From Grammothele lineata (lineage: Eukaryota; Basidiomycota; Agaricomycetes; Polyporales; Polyporaceae): 64,000 bases of DNA. Location: the NCBI GenBank assembly GCA_002150815.3, contig NDFF03000317.1:248001-312000 (forward strand), in the 5' to 3' direction. Position 1 is the first letter of the stretch. The number at the start of each line of letters is the position of its first letter. The position numbers and the translations under genes are program-made. The notes under the pieces were generated by a model. It saw only the letters and a list, made by a program, of their open reading frames with translations. It was not told where the DNA came from and searched no databases. Below are positions 11,015-21,957 of the stretch, piece by piece.

Positions 11015-12922
11015 ATGCTTCCTTTCCCCGATCTTGTCGATTCACTCCCTGCCAGTGATCTTGACAGTCTCCGTGGGCTCTCTCATAGCGAGATCCGCTC
11101 GCGCACCAGGGCAAGGGCGAAAGAGTACCGCACGTTCGTAGCCGCCATGCTCTCCATCCACAACACGTTTGCACCAATCCACGTGCTCCCCGTCGAGATG
11201 CTCACCAAGATCTTCTCTTTCTGCTGCGATGATCTGCGCTCGGCTCTCGGACTGGTCCATGTCTGCAGACAATGGCGGGCAATCGCGCTTCGGACGCCGG
11301 AGCTCTGGGCAGGCGCCATCGCAGGGGAGGAGGTAGAGTTCGGCGCTCACCTCCCGGAGAGAAAACAAAGGCTCCTCTGGGAGTATTTCGGGGTGGTCCT
11401 CCAACTATCGGCTCCCCGACCTCTCGGCCTCCGTATCTCTCACATCCCCGATCGCCTTACGGACTTCCTGTTACCAGACATCCGCCGCATCGTCTCTCTC
11501 CATGTTAGCCTGTTCCTCCCGGAGGAAATTCGTTGCATGTGCAAACTCCTATGCGAGATGAAGTCCCTGCAAGAACTTGGAGTCGCCTTCCTCAATGAGG
11601 ACGAACACGGGACAAGAGTCCCGCGTGATCAGAGCAACCCGAGCGTTGTTAAGGAGCGCACTCTGTCTGAATATCTGGCCACCCTCAAGACGCTTGGAAC
11701 ATCCCCCAATCTCCGGGTTCTCTCTTGTCCGGGTATCCTCTTCATGCCGCTTGCCCAGCCTTCTCTTCAAAGAGTCGAGCTACGCAAGTGGGCCTGGAGC
11801 GATGGGATGGACCTCGGGCTCTGGCCTAATAACCAGACAGATCGTGAAGAGGAGTTATTCGCCACACTAAGTCGGTGTGTACAAATGAGATCCTTCTCAA
11901 TGACAAACATACCTCTGAGGGAACTCCCTCTCAATCATCGCCCTCCGACACAACGTCCCACCCTCCTTCCTCTGTTGGAAACACTGGCCGTAGATTCTGA
12001 ATATTCCCCAAGCGTCCTTCGTCGTCTGTTGGACTCATTCAACCTCCCCGTGCTCCTGCATGTCCAGGTAAAAAGCATGGAGTTCGGTTCTCTCGCGAAC
12101 GTCATAGAGAATATCAGGGAGGATAACGCCAATCACGCAACATTCCGTGCTATTACCAGTGTAAATCTCCGCGAGGAAGAAAACTTCATTACCGCGTTGC
12201 GAGCCTTTTCAAATAACACTGAGCGATTGCTGTACAGAATCAAGAGCTCTGCATTCATAGGGCTATCCGGTTTCATCGACGCGTTCTGCAACCTCACAAC
12301 GATCAATCACTTGCATTTAGAAGTGGCCGGCCCGCAGTACCTAGTTCTCCCAGCCTTCCCGTACCTTGTTTCCCTAGATGTGGTGCTGGTAGGGCCGTAT
12401 AACAAGTACACGGACGATCCCGCAGACCTCCTCTCCGCACTCTGTACGTTAAATCACACCTCACAAGGCCTCAGACAGACGATTTCGCCGTCGTTACAAA
12501 CACTCGTACTCTCTATCGCCTCTATATCCCCATACACTCCCGAATCTGGAGGCGAAGAACTCGCAAACGCGCTCGACCCACTGCAGAAGGGCGGAAAGCC
12601 CGACCTGGATTTCCTGGCTCGCCATCTTCGCGCCCGCACCGCTGCCCTCGTGCAAACTTTGGAGCACCGCGCAGAGCTAGGGTCGCGTCTGAAGATAGTA
12701 CGGTGGTCCGAGTACCAAGGCGGCCCTATGAACGCAAGATACCGGAAAGAAGCGGTGACGGTAACGTTGAAGGAGCTGGAGGAGCATGGTGAGGGTCCGC
12801 TGGAGTTTGGCTTGGACGCGCTTAAGGCCTTCGTGGACGGCGAGGCGAGCTTTGATGGGTTCACGTTCGTACCTAAATACAAGGATGGCTGGTTCACGCG
12901 CTCGGCATCCGTCCCGTCGTAG
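11015..12922 (+). CDS. F-box protein with LRR-like C-terminal region (tandem copy 2)
   Basis: A single-exon gene of 635 codons. ATG 11015 (MLPFPDLVDSLPASDLDSLR) matches the start of the upstream copy; another in-frame ATG at 10973 would add 14 residues. The F-box is IHVLPVEMLTKIFSFC followed by HVCRQWRAIALRTPELW. After it comes about 500 residues with scattered leucine-rich segments, for example IVSLHVSLFLPEE and LRVLSCPGI. Both of these have close counterparts in copy 1. The C-terminal signature is LEHRAELGSRLKIVRWSEYQ, then EFGLDALKAFVDGEASF. Same strand, same plan and adjacency show a tandem duplication. A role in SCF-dependent turnover is inferred from the F-box only. Confidence 0.85.
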   Translation: MLPFPDLVDSLPASDLDSLRGLSHSEIRSRTRARAKEYRTFVAAMLSIHNTFAPIHVLPVEMLTKIFSFCCDDLRSALGLVHVCRQWRAIALRTPELWAGAIAGEEVEFGAHLPERKQRLLWEYFGVVLQLSAPRPLGLRISHIPDRLTDFLLPDIRRIVSLHVSLFLPEEIRCMCKLLCEMKSLQELGVAFLNEDEHGTRVPRDQSNPSVVKERTLSEYLATLKTLGTSPNLRVLSCPGILFMPLAQPSLQRVELRKWAWSDGMDLGLWPNNQTDREEELFATLSRCVQMRSFSMTNIPLRELPLNHRPPTQRPTLLPLLETLAVDSEYSPSVLRRLLDSFNLPVLLHVQVKSMEFGSLANVIENIREDNANHATFRAITSVNLREEENFITALRAFSNNTERLLYRIKSSAFIGLSGFIDAFCNLTTINHLHLEVAGPQYLVLPAFPYLVSLDVVLVGPYNKYTDDPADLLSALCTLNHTSQGLRQTISPSLQTLVLSIASISPYTPESGGEELANALDPLQKGGKPDLDFLARHLRARTAALVQTLEHRAELGSRLKIVRWSEYQGGPMNARYRKEAVTVTLKELEEHGEGPLEFGLDALKAFVDGEASFDGFTFVPKYKDGWFTRSASVPS

Positions 12923-13258
12923 TAGTTCGAAATTCGTATGTTATACCTCCACGGTGATCACGTAAGACGGCATTGACGAAGTCTTGCACCAATGGCGGCG
13001 AGCACAGAGACAAACAGCTAGCGTTGTCATAAGCATATTGTGTAGGTCTTCACACAACACGTACGTCCCTTCCAAAAGCAGAAGCTGCCCACGCACGGAG
13101 GGAGAGCGACGCTGGAGGATCTGGCAGATGTTTAATCGAGTCTGGAGTGCCACAGCCTTCGTACAGACGGAGCTCAGCAAAGGGCGCCAAGAGTATGCGT
13201 CGCTCACAATACAGCTCCATTTAACTTCTTGGCAACTCGTACAGTACGACTCGGACGT
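12923..13258. other. Convergent spacer
   Basis: About 335 bp between the 3' ends of the F-box gene and the inositol kinase gene. Nothing recognisable beyond the expected untranslated tails. Confidence 0.4.
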
Positions 13259-14495
13259 TCACGCACTGGTAGCCGCCGCCGCTGCCGCCTTGACCTGCTC
13301 GATACGCCCATCGAGCAGGCTCAAGACCGTGTTTACGCCCTTGAGCACGCCCTCGTCCGGGCCCATACCCGGCACGATCTTCGTGTGCGCAAAGTCGATC
13401 AGCTTGACGAGGTACGGCGGGCCCTTCTGCTTCTTCCCCTCTCCTTCCTGCTCGTCTTTGCTTTCTTCACCTTCGTCCTCTTCCATATCCTCATCGTCGT
13501 CCTCCTCCCCACTAAACGCCTCCATCCACTCGAGCCCCTGGCGCGCGCGCGCCCAGTCCGCCTCGTAGATGACGAGCAGGCTCCCCCCGACCATGCGCAT
13601 GTGCACGCTCGCGAGCGCCTCGCGGATCTCCGCGACGTCTTCCCGGAGGCTCTCGAGTATGGGCAGGAGGATGTCAGCGGGCAGCCCGGTGCCGGTCGTT
13701 GGGGGCTCAGCGCTGGGGTCGGCGTCGGCAGGTGCGGGGGTGGGCGGGGTAGAGCCGGGGGCGAGGGGGAAGAAGCGGGCGACGCCGTCTGGAAGGTCGG
13801 AGGGCTTGATGGACTTGCCGTACGACTTGGGGGTGTTGATGGGCTTGTCCGTCGTCAGGTCGTACACCTTCCCGCGCCCGCGCCCGCGAGCGCCGCGTCA
13901 GACTCAGCCAGACTCAAGCAGCAACGAGCGCACCTGGAACCCAGTGAGACGGATCCCGGTCTCGAGCGACGTCGTCTCCCTCGCGGTCTTCTCCATGCGC
14001 GCGCGCTTCTCGGGCGACGCGCCGTCGTCGTAGAGCACGGTGCCGAGCTTGACGTCGAGGATGTTCGGCTTCGCGAACGCGTGCGAGAGGTTCTCGAGCA
14101 CGAGGGACTGTGCAATTCGCGCCCCTCCATCAGCTTCTTCCTCCTTTCTTCCCTTCCTACATCCCCAAAGAGCACAAAGAGCACTCATCTTTCTCCGCCT
14201 CCGGCGCACTCTGCGGCACGACCGCAATGGGCGCGCTCCCGCCCTCACCCGCCGCGGCGGGCGCGCTCTCGTCCACGCGCCCCTCGAGCCTCAGCGTGCC
14301 GTAGAACTTGGGTAGGTACGGCCGGAGCGGGGCGAAGCCCGGGTCTGCCGCTGCGGACTGGTAGAACGCGACCTCGGCGGGGAGCGCGGGCTTGATGAGC
14401 AGCGAGCCGTCTTCGCTCGCGAGCACACCTGGGTGCCCGCCGACTTGCGAGTCGAGCGGGTGCACGTGGAGGTGGCTTGGCTCGCTTTCTTCCAT
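13259..14495 (-). CDS. Inositol polyphosphate multikinase (IPMK/Arg82 type)
   Basis: A three-exon kinase gene. Exon 1 starts at ATG 14495 (MEESEPSHLHVHPLDSQVGG), a typical N-lobe opening of the inositol polyphosphate kinase family. Exon 2 holds the signature PNILDVKLGTVLYDD, i.e. the PxxxDxKxG inositol-binding motif, and ends GIRLTGFQ at 13934. Exon 3 begins VYDLTTDKP at 13867. It contains the SLLVIYEADW element and the metal-binding IDFAH box (YLVKLIDFAHTKIVPG), with an acidic insert (EEDDDEDMEEDEGEE) between them. The enzyme phosphorylates inositol trisphosphates toward IP5 in the nucleus; in yeast it also acts in arginine-dependent transcription. The exact exon 1/2 junction, near 14130-14220, is not resolved because several GT/AG choices are possible. 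The gene is divergent from the small gene at 14837. Confidence 0.88.
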
Positions 14496-14836
14496 CTGCG
14501 AAGTCGAGTGCGGGGGAATGAGGGGGGAAAGGAGGCACTGAGAGGGTGCCGAGGGAGGAGAGGCTAGTGGTGATGGTATCAGGGCAAGGCGGGGCTGAGC
14601 TAGCTCTGAACGCTGTGCACGGTTGTACTCGGATTACCGCTAGCTTCCATTGTCCAGGCTGGCCTGGGGTGTAACGCGGTCCGATGGCGTGGATATAGAC
14701 GTTGCCGTGCACGGCGAGTAAGGACGAGTACTAACCTGGCAGACGCCGCCGGTGGTAGTAGTCGAAGGACGAAGATAGACGGCGTCACATATACTATCCA
14801 TTTCGGTTGTCTTCGCTTCTCCCGTTTACCATCATC
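14496..14836. promoter_or_regulatory. Divergent promoter region, IPMK / small gene
   Basis: About 340 bp between two start codons on opposite strands, so it must drive both genes. The side near 14780-14836 is rich in pyrimidines (cttcgcttctcccgtttacc) just before the ATG, as is common upstream of basidiomycete starts. Confidence 0.5.
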
Positions 14837-15130
14837 ATGGCCTCCCAGCACGTCCTTCAGCACGACGAGAATATCTACCTCACTGTTACTCTTTCGCCCA
14901 CCTCTGGCATCTACCACGATCCCAACGCGCTCGCCGTGCACCCTCAGATCACCCGCCTTGGACGCGTCGGCGAGTTGCAAGGTGTCCAGCTCCTCGGGAT
15001 CCCCCGCAACGAGTGGCCGAACGTGCAGGACGATGTTCTGACTGCACTAAACGGGCTGCCAGGGGTTCTGAAGGTAGACGTGCAGGGACCACCGAAGTTG
15101 AGGTCGAAGAGGGGAGGGGACGAGCTGTGA
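14837..15130 (+). CDS. Small conserved-looking protein, unknown function
   Basis: An intronless frame of 97 codons starting at ATG 14837 in a good context (atcATGG) and reading MASQHVLQHDENIYLTVTLS. I do not recognise it. It has no signal peptide and no membrane segment. It looks like a compact alpha/beta domain: a beta-rich start, a Gly/Leu-rich middle (LGRVGELQGVQLLGIPRNEW) and a helix-strand end (ALNGLPGVLKVDVQGPP), then a basic tail. The well-formed start context, the lack of introns and its position in a normal intergenic slot between divergent IPMK and convergent ATG15 support a real gene. A chance frame cannot be excluded at this length. Confidence 0.6.
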   Translation: MASQHVLQHDENIYLTVTLSPTSGIYHDPNALAVHPQITRLGRVGELQGVQLLGIPRNEWPNVQDDVLTALNGLPGVLKVDVQGPPKLRSKRGGDEL

Positions 15131-15366
15131 GGTAGAGGCTGGGAAGCGGAGAGCTGTTTAAGAACGTCGGTACGTCTTCGTATTTCTTCCCATGGTTGTC
15201 TATCGTGCCAATATAGAATGATCGCCTTCACAGAACCAGTAAGCTGTATATATTATCACTGTACACTGTCCTTCCGTCTATCGAGCATGTAGAAACTCCG
15301 AAATATCGATACATCGTTGGAAGCAAAATCCGGGGAGCATAAACGTCATGAAAGGTCGTAAGTGTG

Positions 15367-16921
15367 TTAGAAGAGGCTCCGGCCACAACCAGCACCAGCG
15401 AGAGAAACATTGCGGTAGTTGCCGAACTCCCACTCGAAGCAATCCTACGAAAAACCGCGTCAGCCTCCCCATCGCCCCGAACAACACATACTATACTCAC
15501 CACGCAATCATCCTCCGTCGTCAACGGCGGCACGCTCCTCGGCGCGCCCTCCTCGCCCCAATCCAGATCCTCCTTAGCAAGAACGCCATCGATGAGTGCC
15601 GCGATGCCGTGGTGGATGATATTCGCGCTCCAGCCGAGCTTCGTGACGGTGTCGTAGAGGACCGTCTGGCCGAGGTGGCAGCGCGTCTCGAGTGCGACGC
15701 CCATCGCGGCGCAGGAGGACGCGGAGCCGGTGCATGTCCCCATTGGGATAGGGTCGCCGGTGTTGTAGACGTGTGTGACGTGCTGCGTCGAGGGCTGTGG
15801 GGTGCGCAGTAAGCGGAGCCTGTGGGGCGGACAGAGTCGGAGCATACTTACAGGGGATGGGAGATGCAGACGAGAGGCGGCGAGCCTCTCGGCGGGTGCT
15901 TCAAAGGCCACCACCGGGACCCCAAAGGTGACACCGACGAGCGAGGCCAGTGCACCCCCAAGGGAGTGGCCTGACAAGGGCTAAGAACGATGCCCACGAA
16001 GAATTATTCGAGAGCACTCACCGACGAACCAGATGGTAGCATCCGGGTACATATAAGTAACGTTATTATACAAATTCTGAAAACGCACGTAAGCCTACCC
16101 CAACGCACAAACGAAACTCACACTCACAATCCCAACATTATAAAACAAACTCTCCTCCACCAAACTCCGCTCCAGACACCCCTGGTCGCACTTCCGCTCG
16201 CCCTCGAAGCAGTCACACACCGTGCTCCACCGGCTGTTCACATGTGCGCAGCAGCACGAGAAGAGCAGGTTGTCGTTCAGCTTGTCCTTGCGCTGCGTCG
16301 GGCCCCCGCCGCCGATGGGCCACATGATGGAGGTGCCCTTGATGGCGATGACGACGGTCGAGTTATCTGGGGTCGCGAAGACGTGCCCGCGGAAGCCGTC
16401 GGCGTCTGGCTCCCATCCGAACGGATACGTCTGTACCCGGAAGTCCAAATCAGTTTAGGAACGTTAAAGCCTAGGGAGAGGTGCAGAGCACGCACGACGT
16501 TCCACTCCGGGCCAAGCGCGTACCAGTCCGACTTGTCCGGCTCCGTGTACGCATCGTTCGCCATCTTCGCGAGCAGCAGCAACGCCTCCCTGTCCTGCAC
16601 GTCCGGACCGTACACCTCTGCACTGTCCCACGAAACGCTGCTGCTGCTCCCGCGGAATCCCGACCCGGAGAATGCTCCGGGGGCGGGCTTGTGGACGGTC
16701 GTGCGCCGCGTGGAGATTGCGTAGGCGGAAGAGGAGGTCAGCGCGTGCGCGTCTGCGGGCTTAATGTCGGAGAAGACGACGCGGGAGGAGTGGGATAGGG
16801 CATGCTGGTGGCGCAGCTCGAATTGGAGCTTCGTATTAGATGCCGGGGGTGCCTGAGATGAGGACCACAGCAGAGATACGAGCAAGACTTGTAGAGAGTT
16901 CGGTAGAAGATTGTATAGCAT
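15367..16921 (-). CDS. ATG15: Autophagy-related phospholipase/lipase Atg15
   Basis: A multi-exon lipase gene. ATG 16921 gives MLYNLLPNSLQVLLVSLLW, an uncleaved N-terminal membrane anchor as in Atg15. The middle has FGWEPDADGFRGHVFATPDN and VVIAIKGTS, then the cysteine-rich CDCFEGERKCDQGC region. The nucleophile elbow is GHSLGGALASLVG with the active Ser; the Asp lies in NTGDPIPMGTC and the His in HGIAALIDG. The C-terminus is spliced over a short intron (GTGAGT..CGTAG): DDC joins DCFEWEFG, the Atg15-specific motif, and ends at TAA 15367-15369. Atg15 reaches the vacuole through the multivesicular-body route and breaks down autophagic and Cvt body membranes. The frame without that last splice runs past it and loses the conserved motif, so the spliced form is preferred. 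Divergent from RFT1. Confidence 0.9.
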
Positions 16922-17522
16922 GGGCGGAGGTGATAAGTAGACGTAGACCACAGCGGAGACTCTAGCAGAATCCAAGGATACTCGAATGAGGTGGAAGCAG
17001 AGGACCAAGCCGTTGTCCGCCCGGAACGAGCCACGCGGTTTCCACGGCGCCGTCACTCTCCCGCGGACCGCCGTTTATGTGCGTGTACGTCACAAGCACG
17101 TGTTTATGACCGCAGGCGGTGAGCCACGTGGATGCTCCAAGATGCTCCAGCGAGGCCGCCACGACTCGGGCGTCTCTCTGAGCAACTCTTAGTGCCGACC
17201 CATGAAGCTCTTGAAGCTTCGCCCACCAATGCTGGGATCTAAATGTGAGTCAACGTAACGAGAGATGTGCCTGATTTCCGTAGGACGTGTTATGTAGTCA
17301 TTGGCTCTGTTCCAAACCTGGCTTCGGAGAAATTAAGATGGACTCGCAATGTCTAATGCCTCACCAATTCTGACGCAATTCTTCAACAGTGTCATTTCAT
17401 TGAAAAGAGAGAGCACTTCTATACTCTTGAAGGTCGAAGCTTCGTGCTCTTTGAGCTTTTGTCGGTGAGTGTATTTGACCGCTAGACTTCTTAGAGGGCG
17501 TACTGAATCCTTCAATATAGAA
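16922..17522. promoter_or_regulatory. Divergent promoter region, ATG15 / RFT1
   Basis: 600 bp between the two start codons. It serves an autophagy gene on one side and an ER glycosylation gene on the other. No coding content; no confident boxes. Confidence 0.5.
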
Positions 17523-19154
17523 ATGGCGTCCGAGAAAGGTCCCTCATTGCTCTCGGCTACGCTGGCTTCGGGATCAAATTTGGTTCTCTTGCAGCTATTT
17601 TCTCGGGTTATCACTTTTGTTCTCAATCAAGCGCTCGTGCGACTGGTCTCGCCTCAGATATTCGGGACAACATCCATTCAGTTCGAACTACTCCTGTCAA
17701 CAATCCTGTTCCTATCCCGCGAGGGCGTGCGGAATGCCCTGCTCAGAGCTTCAACCTCACAGGACAAGGGACTAGACCGTAGCACCACCAACCCGCTCAT
17801 CACTAACATCTCTCTCCTCCCAATCCTTCTGGGTATACCTACAGCGCTCGGGTCGGCACTGATCTACCTCACCACGAGCTCCCTCGACGCCTCCTCTCAG
17901 CCGCACTTCCGCACGAGCGTGGTGCTGTATGTCCTCGCCGCGTTCTTCGAGCTCCTTTCCGAGCCGATGTACATTCGCACGCAGAACGAGCTCCGGTTCC
18001 ACGTTCGTGTACGGGCGGAGGGCACTGCGGTCATGTTGAAGACAATCGTCACTTTTCTCATGCTGGTCGGGACTTCGGAGGAATGGGCCCTCGTGGCGTT
18101 CGCTCTCGGGCAGACCGCGTACGGGCTCGCGATGCTTATATCGTTCGCTGTCGCCTGTCGCGACGACCTTAACTTCTTGCCGAAGCAAGTCACAACGACA
18201 GTAGATGGAAAGTGAGTATATCCGTTGTATGCATTCATCAATGATTGCTCAATTTTCAGCAGGGAGAGAACGCTTTACTTTGATTCGTTATTGCTCAACC
18301 TCTCCGTGGCCATGACGGGGCAGTCGCTCGTGAAACACTTCCTCACCGAAGGCGACAAGTTCTTGGTTTCACGCCTGAGCCCGCTCGCCGACCAAGGAGG
18401 TTACGCCGTGGCGGCGAACTACGGGTCGCTCGTCGCACGCATCGTTTTCCAGCCGATCGAAGAGACTGCTCGTGTTTTCTTCTCCAAAATATTGCCCCCG
18501 TCCACAGAGTCAGACAGTTCGCAATTCAAGCCCTCCGCTCAAACCAAGGAATCCCTCCAAACCGCGTCTACCGTCCTCCTCACCCTCTTGCTTGCCTTCA
18601 CCCATCTCCTCCTACTCCTCATCACCTTCGCCCCTCCCTACCTCCCACTCGCGACCGCACTCGTCCTTCCCCGGCGCTACCTCTCCACCTCCGCCCCCGC
18701 CATCCTCTCCGTCTACATCTACTACATCCCCGCAATGGCCTTCAACGGCGTCCTCGAGGCCTTCCTCGCCTCCGCCGCCTCCCCCTCCGACCTCCGCGCC
18801 CAAGCCCGCTGGCTCCTCTTCTTCTCCTGCGCCTTCGTCCTCCTCGCCGCCACCCTCGCGCGCGTCCTCCAACTCGGCGACCCGGGCCTCGTCTGGGCCA
18901 ACGTCGCGAACCTCGCCCTGCGCGCCTCCTACGCCGGCACATTCGCGCGCCGGTACTTCCGCACCAGGGGCTCCGGGATGCGCTGGCGCGACGCTGTCCC
19001 GCCCAAGGCCGTCCTCGCGGCGTTCGCGGGGGCGGGCGTGGCGGTGCGCGCGAGCGCGCGCGCGTACGCTGGGGCCCCGGTGGATTTGTGGGCGCAGAGG
19101 GGCCACGTCGCGGTCGGGGCGGTGTGTGTGTTTGGATGTTTGGCGACTTGGTGA
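17523..19154 (+). CDS. RFT1: RFT1, Man5GlcNAc2-PP-dolichol translocation protein
   Basis: Two exons, 17523-18211 and 18260-19154, give about 527 residues, close to the human (541) and yeast (574) proteins. It starts MASEKGPSLLSATLASGSNL and then shows the RFT1 hallmark segment LFSRVITFVLNQALVRLVSP and REGVRNALLRA near residue 75. Ten or more hydrophobic helices follow. Around residue 300 comes LVKHFLTEGDKFLVSRLSP, then YAVAANYGSLVARIVFQPIE and FFSKIL, all conserved in the family. The protein sits in the ER membrane and is needed for lipid-linked oligosaccharide to reach the lumenal side in N-glycosylation. The intron has GTGAGT..TTTCAG ends and keeps the frame (DGN-RERTL). The stop follows ACTTGG; a further 3' exon through the GTGAGT at 19151 is possible but I found no convincing one. 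Confidence 0.9.
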
Positions 19155-20381
19155 GTGTCTCCTCCGGATCTCTCTTCTAGGTTCGTCCGTGGGTTCGCCG
19201 TGTGCGAACGATCGAGCGAGCGAGTAAGCTAGCTCGTAACTCCGGGAGGTCGGGGGCCGGGTGTGTTGTCTATGGTTTGGGGAGACGCGCTCGGGCTTCG
19301 GGGGGCGTCTGCGCGGTCCGCTTCTTGCTTCCGTGTCCGCTTCCGCGTCTGCTTCCCCGCGTTGTGGCCTCAGCACTGATCCGTCCTCCTCGTCTCCAGC
19401 GTCATCTTCGAACGGCGTACCGTTGCCCACCTCGTCAATTCCCTTCGCAAAGCCCGGTGAGCTGTGCGCGCAGTGTGTATACACGTACCCCGAAACTGTG
19501 GACTACATACAATACATACGCGCAACGTGGCGGAGTCGAGGCGGCGCGATCTGCGCTGGGAGACAGGGGGACACGTTGGCGGGCTGCAGCCCATCAAGTT
19601 CTCCAGCCAAGGTCCGGGGGGCGGCTTCTAGTCCGGAGTACCAGGCTTCCGGGACGTGTGTATGTGGACACGGATAGGGGTAACCGTCGAACTGGGAAGC
19701 TTGTAGACGAAAGCGAGGGAGATGCGGGATCGTCGGAGTGCAGGGTCGCGTGGCGGGCGGATGGGTACCTGGGTATCAAGGCGCCATGGTGTAGTAGGTT
19801 TGTTGCACCGCGTCGTGTCGTCGTGTGGGTGGTGCGGCTGCAGCTGATATCATGTGGTTCGCGTTCTGTATTCATCTCATCTTTTTTCGTCGCGGTCGCC
19901 ACAATGAGAGTCGGCGCGTCGGGCTAAAAATGCGACCAGTAGAAGAGGCGGTGTTAATTCGAGACAGCTCGACAGTTATAGCGTACAAGGTGCGTCTTTA
20001 TGATGCTAGAGCTTGTATCGTGATACAGTTGGGGTGTCATAGCGCAAGATAGGGATGGGGATGTCACGAAAACAAGCAGCGGTGGCGAGAGTTGGGCACT
20101 GAGTATTAGGGGGGAAAACAAGGCCTACCAGGGCCCCAGCTAGCTGCAGAAAGAGACGCAGTTCTAGTCCAGAAAGCCCCGGCAGTGAGCGCTTCGGAAT
20201 CTAATAGCGAGAGCGCCACAAGAAGCACAAAGGGGGACAGTCCAGATTATGGGATGGGGTATGATACTAGAGCAGGGTATACATAAATTCAGTAAAGAGA
20301 GGCATAGTGCGAGGAACGGAGGGGATTTTCATGGTTGGAGCACAAAAGCACGGGCGAGCGGAGTCGAGCGAAATGCAAGAT
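19155..20381. other. Intergenic, no supportable gene
   Basis: About 1.2 kb between the 3' ends of RFT1 and the minus-strand gene at 20382. Long open frames here, such as 19202-19927, are Arg/Ser/Pro-rich products of GC-rich DNA and carry no recognisable domain. Confidence 0.45.
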
Positions 20382-21957
20382 TTACTTCTGCACTTCGAGC
20401 TCGGCCACCCAGCTGCCGTTCTCTCTCGCAGGGGCGACCTGAAGTAGGAAGAGGCGAGCGACACTGATGCCGGGCCCCCCTTCCTTCTTCGCGATCGCCC
20501 ACGTGGCGTGCTTTGGCTCGATCTTTTTCTGTTGTCGCTAGGAACACCAAGGCGCGTCAGCTTCATGTTACGGGAAGGCAAATGCCCAGAACAGAACTAC
20601 ATACTGTCATCTGCTTCATTGAAGCCGCAATCGCGTTACAGACGCGCACCGCGAACTCGCCCCGCGTAACGAACACGCCCTTGTCCTGTACGGGTACATA
20701 CTTCCCGTTACTAATCTGGGAGTACCCCGGCCACTACGGACGCGCCACCAGTCAGCGCGAGCGCGAAAGCGGGGTTAGGCGGGGCTGCAGACTGCGACTT
20801 ACGTTGATGACGAGACGGATCTGGCGCACGCCTGTCCGCTCGAGCACGCGCTCGCCTGGCCGGTCGGGCACGACGCTGCCGTCGAGGATGCCCCCGATTG
20901 AGACGCCGGGGACTTGGTTCTGGCTGAACGCGACGGCCCACGCCCGGCGCCGGCGGCAGAAGCGGACGTCCTGCGGGAGGAGGACGCGTGTCGGTTCGGG
21001 GTCGGCGGGGAGGGCGGGGAGGGGGACCATGCGTTTTGGTGACTCGACGAAAACGAGGGGTTGGCTCGCGGGTGACTCGATGTAGGGATGGAGGGGGGCG
21101 ATGGGGGAGCCGTGCTGGCTCATGCTCGGGTAGCTGGAGCTCGCGGTCGAGCGGCGCGTCGGGGAGCTCATCTGGCTGAAGGCGGTGTGGTAGCTGGAGG
21201 GGGAGGCGATCATGGGCGAGTTGAGCTGGCTCTGGTGGAAGTAGTTGGAGGTAGGCGAGAGCATGTGTTGGCTGAAGCTTGGGGAAGGGCCGAGGGGGGA
21301 GGTCACCTGGGTGTAGGGGCTGCCGACACCAGATCGCATGGAGAGGAAAGAGCCGGCTGGGGAGGGGCGCGTATCGACGGGGGAGAGTCCGTGGAGGCTC
21401 GGGATAATGTCAAAAGGCGTGTGGAATGGCGTGGAGGACGCAGATAGTGCGACGTCAGGGAGCGGCAAGTCATGCGGGTTAACTCTATCGAGCAGCTGGA
21501 CATCCTCGAGACTCGGTAATGGTGACAACGCTCGCTGCAAGTGGTATGAGTACCAAGTAGCAGTTAGTTGTGAGCGAGAACATACTGGGTCGCTATCTTG
21601 CCGGACGACAGGTGTTTCCGGGAGAGGCGGGTGCGACGGGCGCTGAATGTGGCGCGGATGCTGGATCTCGGACGAGTATGTGTCGGAAGGTGTGTGCAGC
21701 TCTTCATGAAATGAAGAAATGCTAGACTGAGAGTCTTGGTGTCGCGGCGCGTAATGTTGCATCTGTTGCTGCTGGTGCCACTGCTGGGTCTGCTAGAGAG
21801 TCGGCGGAAAATATTAGTATATCGGTGCATTACGTCATTGGTAGCAGATAGGCGATGGACGGACCGTGTCAATCGGAGAGTCAACCCACTGCCAGGGGAG
21901 TACGTCTGGGGGCTGGGGACCGGCATTGGAAGGAAGGAAGACGTGGGCTTGGTGCAT
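20382..21957 (-). CDS. Ser/Pro-rich protein with conserved-looking C-terminal domain, unknown function
   Basis: A five-exon gene. ATG 21957 (MHQAHVFLPSNAGPQPP) leads through a GTCCGT..AGCAG intron into a Gln-rich patch (TQQWHQQQQMQHY). A long low-complexity region rich in Ser, Pro, Tyr and Gln follows. From about residue 260 the sequence becomes ordered: RVLLPQDVRFCRRRRAWAVA, then GVSIGGILDG, VLERTGVRQIRLVINWPGYS, then KGVFVTRGEFAVRVCNAIAA, and a last exon with HATWAIAKKEGGPGISVARL. It stops at 20382-20384. All introns have canonical ends and keep the frame. The layout, a disordered N-terminus and a compact C-terminal domain of about 150 residues, resembles several unnamed basidiomycete regulators. 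I do not recognise the family; DNA or protein binding is only a guess. No membrane segment or signal peptide. Confidence 0.75.

Noticed and set aside
13229..14395. 388-codon plus-strand open frame
   Set aside because: It is antisense to the inositol kinase exons, which carry clear family motifs.
15228..15366. Extension of ATG15 to a stop at 15228
   Set aside because: Removing a short intron restores the conserved DDC-DCFEWEFG motif and ends at 15367, which fits the family better.
18612..19484. 290-codon minus-strand open frame rich in Arg/Glu/Gly
   Set aside because: It is the mirror of the RFT1 coding exon in GC-rich DNA and has no domain.
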